Made by a program: the position numbers and the translations under genes
Shown: positions 52,785 to 63,281 of the stretch, piece by piece
How positions within the stretch are numbered: the stretch's first letter is position 1
Layout of the letters: the number at the start of each line of letters is the position of its first letter
The notes under the pieces: model-generated
The model's database searches: none
What the model was told of the DNA's origin: nothing
The model's input: only the letters and a program-made list of their open reading frames with translations
Origin: Pseudomonadota bacterium
GTDB lineage: Bacteria; Pseudomonadota; Gammaproteobacteria; Xanthomonadales; Rhodanobacteraceae
Assembly (NCBI GenBank): GCA_021794575.1
Contig: JAJYQO010000024.1
Location: 37,904-101,903, forward strand
Direction: 5' to 3'
DNA: 64,000 nucleotides

Positions 52785-54461
52785 ATGGCTGCCGATCGTC
52801 CCTGGCTGAAGCACTACCCGGACGGCGTTGCCGCTGAAGTGGACCTCGGTCAATACGCGTCGATCGTGGCGGTGATCGACGAATCCTGCCGGCGCTTCGC
52901 CTCACGACCCGCCTATGGCAACTTCGGCAAGACGCTGACCTACGTCGAGATCGATCGCCTCAGCGCGCAGTTCGCCGGCTATCTCGCCGGCACGCTGGGG
53001 CTGGTCAAGGGCGATCGCATCGCCATCATGCTGCCCAATTTGCTGCAGTATCCGGTCGCGCTTTTCGGCGCGCTGCGCGCCGGCCTGGTGGTGGTGAACA
53101 CGAATCCGCTATACACCGCGCGCGAGCTGGAGCATCAGCTCAAGGATTCCGGCGCCAAGGCCATCGTGGTGCTGGAGAACTTCGCCGGCGTGCTACAGCA
53201 GGTTCTCGCGCGTACCGACGTGCGACATGTGGTGGTCACCAGCATGGGCGAGATGCTCGGCGCGCTCAAGGGCACGCTGGTCGATCTGGTGGTGCGTCAC
53301 GTCAAGAAGCTGGTGCCGGCCTGGCATATCGACGGCACCGTCACGCTGCGCCAGGCGCTGGCGCTGGGCGACACGCAGCCGCGCCCGCAGGTCGTGCTTG
53401 GTCACGACGACGTGGCCTTCCTGCAGTACACCGGCGGCACCACCGGCGTCGCCAAGGGCGCCATGCTCAGCCACGGCAACATGGTCGCCAACATGCTGCA
53501 GGCCCGCACCTGGATCGGATCGGTGCTGCACGAGGGTGAGGAAGTCATCATCACCGCCCTGCCGCTTTATCACATCTTCTCGTTGACGGCCAATTGCTTC
53601 ACATTTCTTATGGCCGGCGGCCACAGCTACCTGATCACCAATCCGCGCGACATGCCGGGCTTCGTCAAGGAATTGCGCAAGCTGCGGTTCACAGCGATCA
53701 CTGGCGTCAACACGCTCTTCAATGGGCTGCTCAACACACCCGGCTTCAGCGCGCTGGACTTCTCGCAGCTGCGCATGACCCTGGGCGGCGGCATGGCGGT
53801 GCAGCGCGCGGTGGCCGAACGCTGGGAAAAAACCACCGGCTGCACCCTGGTCGAGGCCTACGGTCTTACCGAAACCAGCCCCGCCGTGTGCATCAACCCG
53901 CTCGATCTGCCCGCCTACAACGGCTCTATCGGCCTGCCAGTGCCCTCCACCGACGTCTGCATCCAGGACGAGAGCGGCGCGCTGCTGCCGGCGGGTGAAG
54001 CCGGCGAGCTTTGCGTCAAAGGTCCGCAGGTGATGATGGGCTACTGGAACCGGCCGGATGAAACCGCCAAGGTCATCGACGCCGCCGGCTGGCTGCACAC
54101 CGGTGACATCGCGCGCATGGACGCCGCGGGCTTCTTCTACATCGTCGACCGCAAGAAGGACATGATCCTGGTTTCCGGATTCAACGTGTATCCCAACGAG
54201 ATCGAAGACGTGATGGCCGCCTGCCCCGGGGTGTTGGAAGTGGCGGCGGTGGGCGTGCCCGACGAGAAATCCGGTGAAGTGGTGAAGCTGTTCGTGGTGC
54301 GCAAGGATCGCGCCCTCACCGTCGAACAGGTGCTGGATTACGCACGCCAGAACCTCACCGGCTACAAGCGCCCGCACTACATCGAGTTCCGCGACAGCCT
54401 GCCCAAAACCAACGTCGGCAAAATCCTGCGCCGCGAACTGCGCGACAGCCGGAAGGCATGA
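52785..54461 (+). CDS. fadD: Long-chain fatty-acid--CoA ligase
   Basis: Activates exogenous fatty acids to acyl-CoA for beta-oxidation or phospholipid synthesis. The 558-residue product (E. coli 561) begins MAADRPWLKHYPDGVAAEV and contains the AMP-binding P-loop QYTGGTTGVAKGAMLSH, VEAYGLTETSPAVC, GWLHTGDIARMD and the FACS signature ending near DRKKDMILVSGFNVYP. The start at 52785 has GAGGA upstream; an earlier in-frame ATG lacks a binding site. A small acyl-CoA-binding protein lies about 1.4 kb downstream. Confidence 0.96.
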   Translation: MAADRPWLKHYPDGVAAEVDLGQYASIVAVIDESCRRFASRPAYGNFGKTLTYVEIDRLSAQFAGYLAGTLGLVKGDRIAIMLPNLLQYPVALFGALRAGLVVVNTNPLYTARELEHQLKDSGAKAIVVLENFAGVLQQVLARTDVRHVVVTSMGEMLGALKGTLVDLVVRHVKKLVPAWHIDGTVTLRQALALGDTQPRPQVVLGHDDVAFLQYTGGTTGVAKGAMLSHGNMVANMLQARTWIGSVLHEGEEVIITALPLYHIFSLTANCFTFLMAGGHSYLITNPRDMPGFVKELRKLRFTAITGVNTLFNGLLNTPGFSALDFSQLRMTLGGGMAVQRAVAERWEKTTGCTLVEAYGLTETSPAVCINPLDLPAYNGSIGLPVPSTDVCIQDESGALLPAGEAGELCVKGPQVMMGYWNRPDETAKVIDAAGWLHTGDIARMDAAGFFYIVDRKKDMILVSGFNVYPNEIEDVMAACPGVLEVAAVGVPDEKSGEVVKLFVVRKDRALTVEQVLDYARQNLTGYKRPHYIEFRDSLPKTNVGKILRRELRDSRKA

Positions 54462-54505
54462 ATACCGCGCTGCGGACTTCTGCGGGGCCGCTCTGTGGCG
54501 ACGGC

Positions 54506-54527
54506 GAAAAATCACGAATCTCGTGAT
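54506..54527 (-). terminator. Intrinsic terminator downstream of the HiPIP gene
   Basis: On the minus strand ATCACGA and TCGTGAT form a perfect 7-base stem with a 3-base loop, followed directly by TTTTT. It lies about 115 bases after the HiPIP stop and near the end of convergent fadD, so it could end the HiPIP transcript. Confidence 0.6.
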
Positions 54528-54640
54528 CGTCGTGGGTCACGCCGAGGACCGCGTGGCCGGACTCGCCCGGCTGCATGCCTGACTGTCTCCGCGGGTAGAC
54601 GAATCCGGCAGCGGTGCCGACGTCGCCGTCGTTCCCGCTC

Positions 54641-54982
54641 CTACTTGCGCGTGGCGTGTGCCGTGCACCAGCCCCTGACCGGGACATCGTAGCCCTTGAA
54701 GATCGCGCAGGGGCCCCACGGCGTACCGGCAGCGCCCTGGTAGAAGGTGCAGTTCCCGCAGTCCTGGCTCGGCTTGTGATTCGGATACTTGGCCTGGTTC
54801 ACCTGTGCGGTGTTCTCGACGAATCCAAGAGCTTTCGCCTGCGGGTTCGCGGGCGTGAGATGCGGCAGGGCGGCCGCGTGCGCGCGTCGGGGCAGCACAC
54901 CGGCGATCGCAAATGCGGCCGCGGTACCCGCGGTCATTTCCAGGAACCGGCGACGCGACAGGTCGTTCGGGCGCTTCGACAT
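54641..54982 (-). CDS. High-potential iron-sulfur protein (HiPIP), Tat-exported
   Basis: A 113-residue periplasmic electron carrier. The N-terminus has a twin-arginine motif (LSRRRFLEM, residues 8-16) and a hydrophobic stretch, consistent with export of the folded [4Fe-4S] protein. The four cluster ligands are Cys75, Cys78, Cys92 and Cys106 (DCGNC...GPCAIF...RGWCTAH), the HiPIP pattern. The start at 54982 has GGAGG five bases upstream; an ATG four codons earlier is less likely. HiPIPs carry electrons to terminal oxidases or reaction centres, and in acidophiles to iron oxidation; no partner gene is nearby. Confidence 0.93.
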   Translation of the reverse strand: MSKRPNDLSRRRFLEMTAGTAAAFAIAGVLPRRAHAAALPHLTPANPQAKALGFVENTAQVNQAKYPNHKPSQDCGNCTFYQGAAGTPWGPCAIFKGYDVPVRGWCTAHATRK

Positions 54983-55263
54983 GGGAACCTCCATAGACCA
55001 GAAACCACGCCCCGTGCACGGCAACGCCATGCGGCTCGAGGGGGACGCCGCGCCCAGCCGGGCAGCACAGAGCCAAGCAGCACTATATGCACCGATAGGC
55101 GCCACGTATCTACTTACAAAATTGCAAACAGACGCGGACCCGCACCGCTGGCGCTTGATCCTGCAGAGTCGGACGCCGGATGACCGCCGGGGCGGTGGTT
55201 TCCCGCGGATCAGGCAAAAACCGTGACGCGGTCCCGACACATCGCGGCTACCGGCCGCGCCGC

Positions 55264-55602
55264 TCAGACGTTGAATGCCTCGAGGCGGTCGGCATAGCCG
55301 CCCAGCAGGTTCCAGAGCGGAATCTGCCGATCCTCCGGAATGCGGGTGAACTCGAAGCAGATCTTGTGCTCGGTCTCACGTACATAAGTGGCCTCGAGAT
55401 GTACGTGGTTGTCGCCCTCGAGCAGCAGATCCAACGCCCAGAGCTGGCCGGGATGGCCCTGCCAAGCGTCCGGTCGGCGCACGCACAGGCCGGTAGCAGA
55501 GATGTCCACCATCTCACTCTGCGCGCTTTCGGCACCACGGCTGATCAATACCGCGCTAACCACATTCAGGCGGGCGTGACGGAAGAAGTTCTGTGCACTC
55601 AT
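55264..55602 (-). CDS. PilZ-domain protein
   Basis: A 112-residue single PilZ-fold protein (MSAQNFFRHARLNVVSAVLI). The second c-di-GMP motif is present as DISATGLCVR (about 34-43), but the first, usually RxxxR, is only R8-x2-R11, so binding may be altered. The C-terminal half (WALDLLLEGDNHVHLEATYV, CFEFTRIPEDRQIPLWNLL) follows the PilZ beta-barrel and helix. It is divergent from the acyl-CoA-binding protein gene. Proteins of this kind control motility or exopolysaccharide. Confidence 0.82.
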   Translation of the reverse strand: MSAQNFFRHARLNVVSAVLISRGAESAQSEMVDISATGLCVRRPDAWQGHPGQLWALDLLLEGDNHVHLEATYVRETEHKICFEFTRIPEDRQIPLWNLLGGYADRLEAFNV

Positions 55603-55864
55603 GGTCGTTGATCCGGTACCGGCCCCTGCGTCGGCCGCAGCAAGGGCCAAGCAGGATTCAGGCCAGCCCCAAAAACCGCGACAGGGCGCGCTACGCACAA
55701 ACGCACAGGCCGCACACTGGCCGCAGCGGGTCACCCTCGCCTGACATGCAGTGTCGCTTGCTTGCCCCAGCCTCCGCGCACCTCGAACCCACCCGGCGCC
55801 CGCCACGTTGACCCCCTCGCGCAGCGCGTGCTACAAGCCAGTCGGCCCGCACGACCCCACCCCC

Positions 55865-56122
55865 ATGGCCGACCTGGACAAGCAATTCCTCGCCGCGGCT
55901 GAAGCCGTCAAACAGCTCGCCGAGCGTCCCGACAACGACACCCTGCTCAAACTCTATGCCCTGTACAAGCAGGGCGCGGAAGGCGATGTGTCAGGCTCGA
56001 AGCCCGGCTTTTTTGACTTTGTCGGCACCGCCAAATACGAAGCCTGGGCCAAACTGAAGGGCACCGCGCGCGACGACGCGCAGCTCAAGTACATCCAACT
56101 GGTGCGCAGCCTGGGCGCCTGA
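55865..56122 (+). CDS. Acyl-CoA-binding protein
   Basis: An 85-residue cytosolic four-helix protein that binds medium- and long-chain acyl-CoA. The family signature is clear: LKLYALYKQGAEGDVSGSKP and KYEAWAKLKGTARDDAQLKY. The start at 55865 gives the standard length; the longer frame upstream is out of character. It is convergent with zipA (17-base gap). With fadD nearby it could carry the product of the ligase, though the two are not in one operon. Confidence 0.95.
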   Translation: MADLDKQFLAAAEAVKQLAERPDNDTLLKLYALYKQGAEGDVSGSKPGFFDFVGTAKYEAWAKLKGTARDDAQLKYIQLVRSLGA

Positions 56123-56139
56123 GCGGCCCACGCGATCGC

Positions 56140-56892
56140 TCAGCGCCCGCGCAGTGCGATTTCCTCGCCCTCGTGGCGCCGGTCCCAATTGCGAAGGTCG
56201 TCGCGGATGTGCTGGATTCCCTGCCGCCCCAGCGCGTTGCGCTCGGCGTCCAGCACCACGCCGTCGAGCAGTTCGGCCATGCGCTGCGCGGCCGGCAGCA
56301 TGGCGTCCCAGGCATCGAGGGCGTTGAGGGGGCCGGGCAAGGTCATGAAGAAGCCCAGCCCCGGTGTGGTCAGGGTATCGATATGCGGCAGATCGAAGTT
56401 GCCGGGCTTGACCATGTTGGCCACGCTGAACACCGGCCCCAGAGCCGCGCTACGGTCGTCGAGGCGGTGGAAGATGCCCATGTCACCGTATTCCAAGCCC
56501 ACTTTCTCCGCGGCCACCACCAAATCCGGACCCTGAAACACCCGGCCTTCGCGCGCGGTGACGAACAAGCTGATGATGCGCTCGATGGCCAGGTCTTGTC
56601 GCGTACCGGCGCCCATGCGCTCCGGTGCAACCGCCGCAATCTGCGCCGGCACCGCTTCGGCGGTCTGGGCCGTGGCAACGGCAGGCCTGTCGCGCGCGGC
56701 GCTCATGCGCGGCAGCGCCGTATCCTGCGGTCCGGTATCGCCGAAGCGCGGCTCGATGCGCGGGCTATCCGCGCGCTCGGTCTCGTTGCGCGTGGCCGAG
56801 GACGCGCGCTGGCGCCCGAAGAAATACAGCGCGGCCAAGGCCAGCAGGCTGACCAGCAGCAATGGCAAGCCGATGGCGGGATCCCAATGCAT
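56140..56892 (-). CDS. zipA: Cell division protein ZipA
   Basis: Inner-membrane anchor that tethers FtsZ to the membrane at the septum. The product of about 250 residues has an N-terminal transmembrane helix (GLPLLLVSLLALAALYFFG), a charged and proline/alanine-rich linker, and a C-terminal FtsZ-binding domain (about 105-245) with FVTAREGRVFQGPDLVVAAE and FFMTLPGPLNALDAWDAML. The ATG at 56892 has GGAG six bases upstream; another lies one codon earlier and a GTG at 56904. It follows smc by about 27 bases, a Xanthomonad and pseudomonad order (usually followed by ligA, absent here). Confidence 0.93.
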   Translation of the reverse strand: MHWDPAIGLPLLLVSLLALAALYFFGRQRASSATRNETERADSPRIEPRFGDTGPQDTALPRMSAARDRPAVATAQTAEAVPAQIAAVAPERMGAGTRQDLAIERIISLFVTAREGRVFQGPDLVVAAEKVGLEYGDMGIFHRLDDRSAALGPVFSVANMVKPGNFDLPHIDTLTTPGLGFFMTLPGPLNALDAWDAMLPAAQRMAELLDGVVLDAERNALGRQGIQHIRDDLRNWDRRHEGEEIALRGR

Positions 56893-56919
56893 CATTGACT
56901 CCACTCGCAGCGTACAACG

Positions 56920-59900
56920 TCAAGCGACGCCTGCGAGTTTAGCGGCTTCTTCCAAGTCCACCTGCACTAGACGCGACACGCCGGGTTCGCGCATGGCCAC
57001 GCCGCACAGATGGCGCGCGGATTCCATGCTGGTCTTGTTGTGAGTCACGTAGAGAAACTGCACGCGCTCGCTCATCTCGCGCACCAGCTCGGTGAAGCGG
57101 CCGACATTGGCCTCATCCAGCGGCGCGTCGACCTCGTCGAGGATGCAGAACGGCGCCGGGTTGAGGCGAAAAATGGCGAACACCAGCGCCACCGCGATCA
57201 GCGCCTTCTCGCCGCCGGAGAGCTGCGAAATGTTGCTGACGCGCTTACCGGGCGGCCGCGCCATGATCGACACGCCGGCATCCAGCAAGTCCTCGCCGGT
57301 CAGCTCGAGATATGCGGTGCCGCCGCCGAATAGTCGCGGAAACAGTTCCTGCAGTCCGGCGTTGACCTTGTCGAAGGTGTCGCGAAACAGTTGCCGCGTC
57401 TCGCGATCGATCTTGCGGATGGCGGTTTCCAGCGTTTCCAGCGCCTCGGTCAGGTCGGCCAGTTGCGCATCCAGATAGGCCTTGCGCTGCGACTGCTCGG
57501 CGTGCTCCTGGATGGCGGCCAGGTTGACCGGTTCGAGGCGGCGGATTTTCTGCTCGAGATCGGCCAGTCCGCTGCGGAAGCTGTCGATGTCCTGCGCGTC
57601 GCCAAGGCTGGCCAGCACATCCTCCAGCCCCAGGCCGCTGTCGCGGATGGCGCTGACGATTTGCTCGGCGCGCAGGCGCTGCGCCTGTTCCTGCAGGCGC
57701 AGCTCGGTGCCCTGCTCGCGCTGGCGCGCCACGCGCTGCTCGGCCTGCTGGCGCTCGCCTTCCAGCGCGCGCAGGGCGGCATCTGCGGCTTCGAGCGCCG
57801 CGCGTGCGGCCACCAGCGCATGGTCGGCCAGCAGGCGCTGCTCGAGATATACAGCGCGCTCGGACTCCAGTTGCGCCAGCGGCGCGTCGCCCTCGGCGCG
57901 CTGCGCGTTCAGCGCATCGCCGCGCGCGCGCAACTGGTCGCGTTGCGATTCGCTGCGGACGATGGCCTGCTCGATCGCCGTCAGCGCGCTGCGCCGGGAC
58001 TCCTGACCCAAAGTGAGTTGGCGCATGTGTTCGCCGCTCTCGCGCAGATTCAGGCGGGCCTCCTCGCGCGATTCCAGCACGGCACGACGTGCTGATTCCA
58101 GGTCGTGGCGACGTGCTTCGTCGGCTCCCATGCGGGCCAATGCGGCTTCCAGCTTGCCGCGCGCACCACGCACCTCTCCATCCAACGCGGCCAGGCGCTG
58201 CATCACGGCGGCCAGTTCCTCATCGAGATGGGACAGGCGACTGCGCGCCATATCCAGCTTGCCGGACTGACTCTGGCGTTGCCCGGTCAGCTCGGACAAG
58301 CGGCGATGCGCCTGGTAGAGGTCGCGCTGGGTCTCCTCACGCACGCGCTCGTGCTCGGCGCGGGCCGCCGCTGCCGTCTGCACCGCTAGGGTCGCGGCCT
58401 GCGCGGCGGCTTCGGCCTCGGTGCGCTCGGCGCGTGTGGATTCGATCTCCCGCGCGCGCGCCAGCACGCCGGCCTGGCGGTCGTTGCCGCGCAGCACGCG
58501 GGCAAAACCAGCGCCCAGCCACAGCCCGTCCGCGCAGATCACGCTATGGCCCGCGGGCAGCGTGCCGGCGAGGCGGTGCGCGCTTGCGGCATCCGGCGCG
58601 GTATGCACCTGCGCCAGCAGCGCCAACGCGGCCGCGGGTCCCTGCGCGCGGGCTGCCAGGGTGCCCACCGCACCCGCGGTACCCGAATCAGCAGCGACCA
58701 CGGTCAGATCGGCGTCCATGAGCGTCGCCAGCGCAGCGGCGGCGTTCGATGCGTTGTCGCTGACCACGGCGTCCAGCCAGCCGCTGAGCACGGTTTCGAC
58801 GGCGCGCTCCCAACCGGCATCCACCTTCAACGTCGTGCCCAAGCGCGCCGCGCCGTCCAGGCCCATCTGCTGCAGCCACTCGCGCAAGCGCGTGTCGTCC
58901 TCGCCCAGTGCCGCATGCTGCAGGGCCTCCAGCGAAGCCAGACGGCCATGCAGGCCCTGCAACCGCTGCCGTTCGCGGTCCTGTGCGGCCAACTGCTCGC
59001 GCTCGTGAGTTTGCACCTGCGCCAGCGCCGCCTTGTGCGACTCGAGCGCGGCGTTGAACTGCTCGACGCGCTGCTGCTGCTCGGCGTGCTGGACTTCCAG
59101 CGCCCGCAGCGCGGATTGCAGCGCAGCGAGGTCGGTGCCGCCACGTTCGCGCTCCAGCGATTCACGGCGCCGCGCCAACTCCATGCCTTCGCGCTCCAGA
59201 TGAGCCAGGCTGGTGCGTTCGACCTCGGCTGCACGCGTCACCTCGGCGGCTTCGCGCGTGTGCGCGTCCCAGTTCTGCTGCCATTGCGCCAGTTCGGCCT
59301 CGGTCTGCTGCAAGGCGGCCTCGTGGCGCTGCTCGTCGGCGCGCAGAGCCTCGAGCCGCGGCGCAGCCTCGTCCTGTTCGCGGCGCAGCTGAGTCTGGCG
59401 CGCTCGATCATCCTGCAGCTGACGCTCGATTTGCTCGATCTGGGCGGCCACATCAGCCTGCTCGCGCTGCAGGCGTTCTCCCATCTCGCGGTTGTGGCGC
59501 AGTTGCTGCTCGACGCGCGCCACCTCGGCGCTGATCTTGTAGGTTTCGGCCTGGGCCGCGTTGAAGCGCGTACCGGCCTCGCCCTGCGCCTGGCGTGCGT
59601 GCTCGAGGCGGTTTTCGATGTCCGCCAGCGCCGCCTGCTCGCGCTCGACGGCCAGATCATTGTCGCGCAGCGCCTGCTGCTGTTGCGCCAGATCGGCGGC
59701 CAGCGCACGGTATTCCAGCGCGCGCAGTTCAGCCTCGCGCCGCGTGTATTCGGCTTTCAGCGTCTGCCAGCGTTCGGCCGCGCGTGCCTGGCGGTTGATG
59801 TGATCGAGCTGCTTGTCCACTTCGTCGCGCACGTCGCGCACGCGGTCCAGGTTTTCGCGGGTGGCCTTGATGCGGCTCTCGGTTTCCTTGCGGCGCTCCT

Positions 59901-60420
59901 TGTACCTGGAGATGCCGGCTGCTTCCTCGAGATGTACGCGCAGATGCTCGGGCTGCGACTCGACGATGTCCGAGATCACGCCCTGCTCGATGATGGCGTA
60001 GCTGCGCGCACCCAGGCCGGTGCCCAGGAACAGGTCGGTGATGTCGCGGCGGCGGCAGCGCGTACCGTTGATGTAGTAATTGGATTGGCCGTCGTGGCTG
60101 ACCAGGCGGCGCACCGAAATCTCGGCGAAGTTGGCCCACTCGCCACCCAGTTTGCCCTCGGCGTTGTCGAACACCAGTTCGACGCTGGCCTGCCCGGCCG
60201 GCTTGCGGCCGCTGGAGCCGGCGAAAATCACGTCGGTGATGTTTTCGCTGCGCAGGCGGCTGGCGGCGCTCTCGCCCAACACCCAGCGCACCGCGTCGAT
60301 GATGTTGGACTTGCCGCTGCCGTTGGGCCCGACCACGCAGGTGATGTTGGTGGGCAGCGGCAGGGTGGTGGGATCGACGAAGGACTTGAAGCCGGCCAGC
60401 TTGATCGAGGTCAGGCGCAT
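56920..60420 (-). CDS. smc: Chromosome partition protein SMC
   Basis: ATPase that condenses and separates chromosomes together with ScpA and ScpB. The 1166-residue product has the N-terminal Walker A GPNGSGKSNI (31-40), two long coiled coils rich in Glu, Gln, Arg and Ala, a hinge at about 490-640 and the C-terminal LSGGEKALIAVALVFA signature and Walker B (FCILDEVDAPLDEAN). It begins MRLTSIKLAGFKSFVD, as in the family. ScpAB are not in the window. An AT-rich region of about 180 bases upstream separates it from the BolA gene and probably holds its promoter. Confidence 0.97.
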   Translation of the reverse strand: MRLTSIKLAGFKSFVDPTTLPLPTNITCVVGPNGSGKSNIIDAVRWVLGESAASRLRSENITDVIFAGSSGRKPAGQASVELVFDNAEGKLGGEWANFAEISVRRLVSHDGQSNYYINGTRCRRRDITDLFLGTGLGARSYAIIEQGVISDIVESQPEHLRVHLEEAAGISRYKERRKETESRIKATRENLDRVRDVRDEVDKQLDHINRQARAAERWQTLKAEYTRREAELRALEYRALAADLAQQQQALRDNDLAVEREQAALADIENRLEHARQAQGEAGTRFNAAQAETYKISAEVARVEQQLRHNREMGERLQREQADVAAQIEQIERQLQDDRARQTQLRREQDEAAPRLEALRADEQRHEAALQQTEAELAQWQQNWDAHTREAAEVTRAAEVERTSLAHLEREGMELARRRESLERERGGTDLAALQSALRALEVQHAEQQQRVEQFNAALESHKAALAQVQTHEREQLAAQDRERQRLQGLHGRLASLEALQHAALGEDDTRLREWLQQMGLDGAARLGTTLKVDAGWERAVETVLSGWLDAVVSDNASNAAAALATLMDADLTVVAADSGTAGAVGTLAARAQGPAAALALLAQVHTAPDAASAHRLAGTLPAGHSVICADGLWLGAGFARVLRGNDRQAGVLARAREIESTRAERTEAEAAAQAATLAVQTAAAARAEHERVREETQRDLYQAHRRLSELTGQRQSQSGKLDMARSRLSHLDEELAAVMQRLAALDGEVRGARGKLEAALARMGADEARRHDLESARRAVLESREEARLNLRESGEHMRQLTLGQESRRSALTAIEQAIVRSESQRDQLRARGDALNAQRAEGDAPLAQLESERAVYLEQRLLADHALVAARAALEAADAALRALEGERQQAEQRVARQREQGTELRLQEQAQRLRAEQIVSAIRDSGLGLEDVLASLGDAQDIDSFRSGLADLEQKIRRLEPVNLAAIQEHAEQSQRKAYLDAQLADLTEALETLETAIRKIDRETRQLFRDTFDKVNAGLQELFPRLFGGGTAYLELTGEDLLDAGVSIMARPPGKRVSNISQLSGGEKALIAVALVFAIFRLNPAPFCILDEVDAPLDEANVGRFTELVREMSERVQFLYVTHNKTSMESARHLCGVAMREPGVSRLVQVDLEEAAKLAGVA

Positions 60421-60531
60421 GCGCGTGTGCGGTCCAAGGTGCGCCGCACTCCCCTGCGGCCAAGCCTGCGACTGTAGCCAATGGGTGCGCCGTGACGCAA
60501 TGCGATTATCCTCGAAACTAATAGAGATAAT

Positions 60532-60580
60532 TCATATAACAATATGAAAAATAAATTATTAAATAACAGAATCATCGACC
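60532..60580. promoter_or_regulatory. AT-rich segment upstream of smc with a TCATAT/ATATGA inverted repeat
   Basis: About 50 bases that are overwhelmingly A and T in a GC-rich chromosome. It contains TCATAT-AACA-ATATGA (60532-60547) and runs such as AAATAAATTATTAAATAAC. It lies between the BolA gene's end and the smc start on the minus strand and may be an UP element, a bent-DNA or nucleoid-protein site, or the smc promoter core. No clear -35/-10 pair was found. Confidence 0.4.
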
Positions 60581-60601
60581 GACTGCGATCGCGGCCATGC
60601 A

Positions 60602-60874
60602 TCACCCATGCGCGGGCGGCAGCGCTTCGATCTGCAGTGCATGGATGTCGGTCTGCATCAGTTCGCCCAACGCGGTGTAAACGGCCCGATGGCGTGCCAG
60701 CGGCGGCATACCGGCGAAGGCCGCGCTGACGATGTGCACCTTGAAATGGCCGCGTCCGTCGCGGGCACCGGCATGGCCGGCATGGCGGGCACTGTCGTCG
60801 ATGATGTCGATCTGCGCGGGCGCGAACGCGGCTTCGAGCCGCGCGCGGATGGCCGCGATGCGTGCCGCACTCAC
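60602..60874 (-). CDS. BolA/IbaG family protein
   Basis: A 90-residue BolA-fold protein, a family that works with monothiol glutaredoxins in iron-sulfur trafficking and affects cell shape. Recognisable parts are the N-terminal helix ([20 protein letters not shown]), the central [23 protein letters not shown] segment and the LQIEALPP end. The start is GTG at 60874, overlapping the YciI stop as GTGA. It could be BolA or IbaG; the short sequence does not decide. It ends 182 bases before smc. Confidence 0.85.
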   Translation of the reverse strand: MSAARIAAIRARLEAAFAPAQIDIIDDSARHAGHAGARDGRGHFKVHIVSAAFAGMPPLARHRAVYTALGELMQTDIHALQIEALPPAHG

Positions 60875-61170
60875 GGCAGCACCTTGTGGAAGGGCCGCAC
60901 CTCGACGTTGCGATACACGCCCGCCGCACGGTAGGGATCGGCCTCGGCCCATGCGCGCGCGGCATCGAGGCTGTCGAACTCGGCCACGACAAGGCTGCCC
61001 GTGAAACCGGCAGGGCCTGGATCCTCGGCATCGATGGCCGGAAACGGCCCGGCCAGCAACAACCGGCCGGCATCGCGCAGCGCGTTCAATCGCGCCAGAT
61101 GCGTCGGGCGTGCAGTGCGCCGCGCTTCCAGCGAACCTTCGCGATCCGTACCGATGATGGCGTACCACAT
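60871..61170 (-). CDS. YciI family protein
   Basis: A 99-residue ferredoxin-like-fold protein of the YciI/YCII family. The sequence [18 protein letters not shown] and [31 protein letters not shown] are characteristic. Start at 61170 is chosen over a frame from 61245 that adds unrelated residues. The biochemical role of the family is uncertain. Its stop overlaps the BolA-type start by 4 bases, an arrangement repeated in other gammaproteobacteria, so they are probably translated together. Confidence 0.85.
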   Translation of the reverse strand: MWYAIIGTDREGSLEARRTARPTHLARLNALRDAGRLLLAGPFPAIDAEDPGPAGFTGSLVVAEFDSLDAARAWAEADPYRAAGVYRNVEVRPFHKVLP

Positions 61171-61553
61171 GGAGAGGCTCCGTAGATCGGGAATCGATAT
61201 TCGGTACCCCGGAAACATAGAACGGCGCCTTACCTCGAGCAACATTGCAGCGCCTTCATGCCGGGGCTCCTCGCCTCGTCACCGAATCTCCCCATCAAGT
61301 CGGGACGCCTCGGTCGCGGGCTCCTCGGCTCGTCAAGCCGAATCCTTCGCAGTGCTTTGCCATGCCGAACGCAGCGAATCGTCTGGACGCACGCTGCCGG
61401 GCCGTGCCCGCTTCGTTCCGACGTAGCCACCCACCTCCGCGCACGCGATGCTTCGCGCCTGCGGCTCAGCAGGATCGTGCTTGCTTGATGGCTATGCGAG
61501 TTTGTTGAGAGACGGGTAAATCATGCGCCACGCTGATCCGGCTCTTGTCCGAT
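61171..61553. other. Intergenic region between yciI-type gene and lysS
   Basis: About 380 bases without a supported gene. It contains two imperfect direct copies of GGGCTCCTCGNCTCGTCA (near 61264 and 61319), each followed by CGAATC. Its left end should hold the promoter of the YciI-type gene and its right end the terminator of lysS, but neither was recognisable. The open frames present are short and lack family features. Confidence 0.45.
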
Positions 61554-63146
<1,593 letters not shown>

Positions 63147-63186
63147 GCGGATTCCGATGCTGCGGATAAATGGAGCGTCGGCACTG

Positions 63187-63275
63187 TCGGCCGTCATTCC
63201 GTGGAAAGCCGGGGTCGGCCTCTCCGAAGGCGACCCGGCTCCTGGTCCCGGCTTCCGCCGGGATCAAGAGATTAG
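63187..63275. repeat. Palindromic intergenic repeats between prfB and lysS
   Basis: Two stems are visible: one of about 9 pairs with a one-base bulge, formed by GGTCGG/CGACC-type arms around a TCTCCGAAGG centre (63211-63236), and a perfect CCCGGC/GCCGGG stem with TTCC loop (63245-63262 region). The flanking GTCATTCCGTGGAAAGCCGG resembles common Xanthomonad intergenic repeats. It splits prfB from lysS by about 135 bases. Confidence 0.5.
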
Positions 63276-63281
63276 CGAGCC

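Noticed and set aside
61264-61345. Two GGGCTCCTCG-type direct repeats as an attachment site
   Set aside because: They are imperfect and no integrase or mobile gene is near; they are noted only as a feature of the intergenic region.
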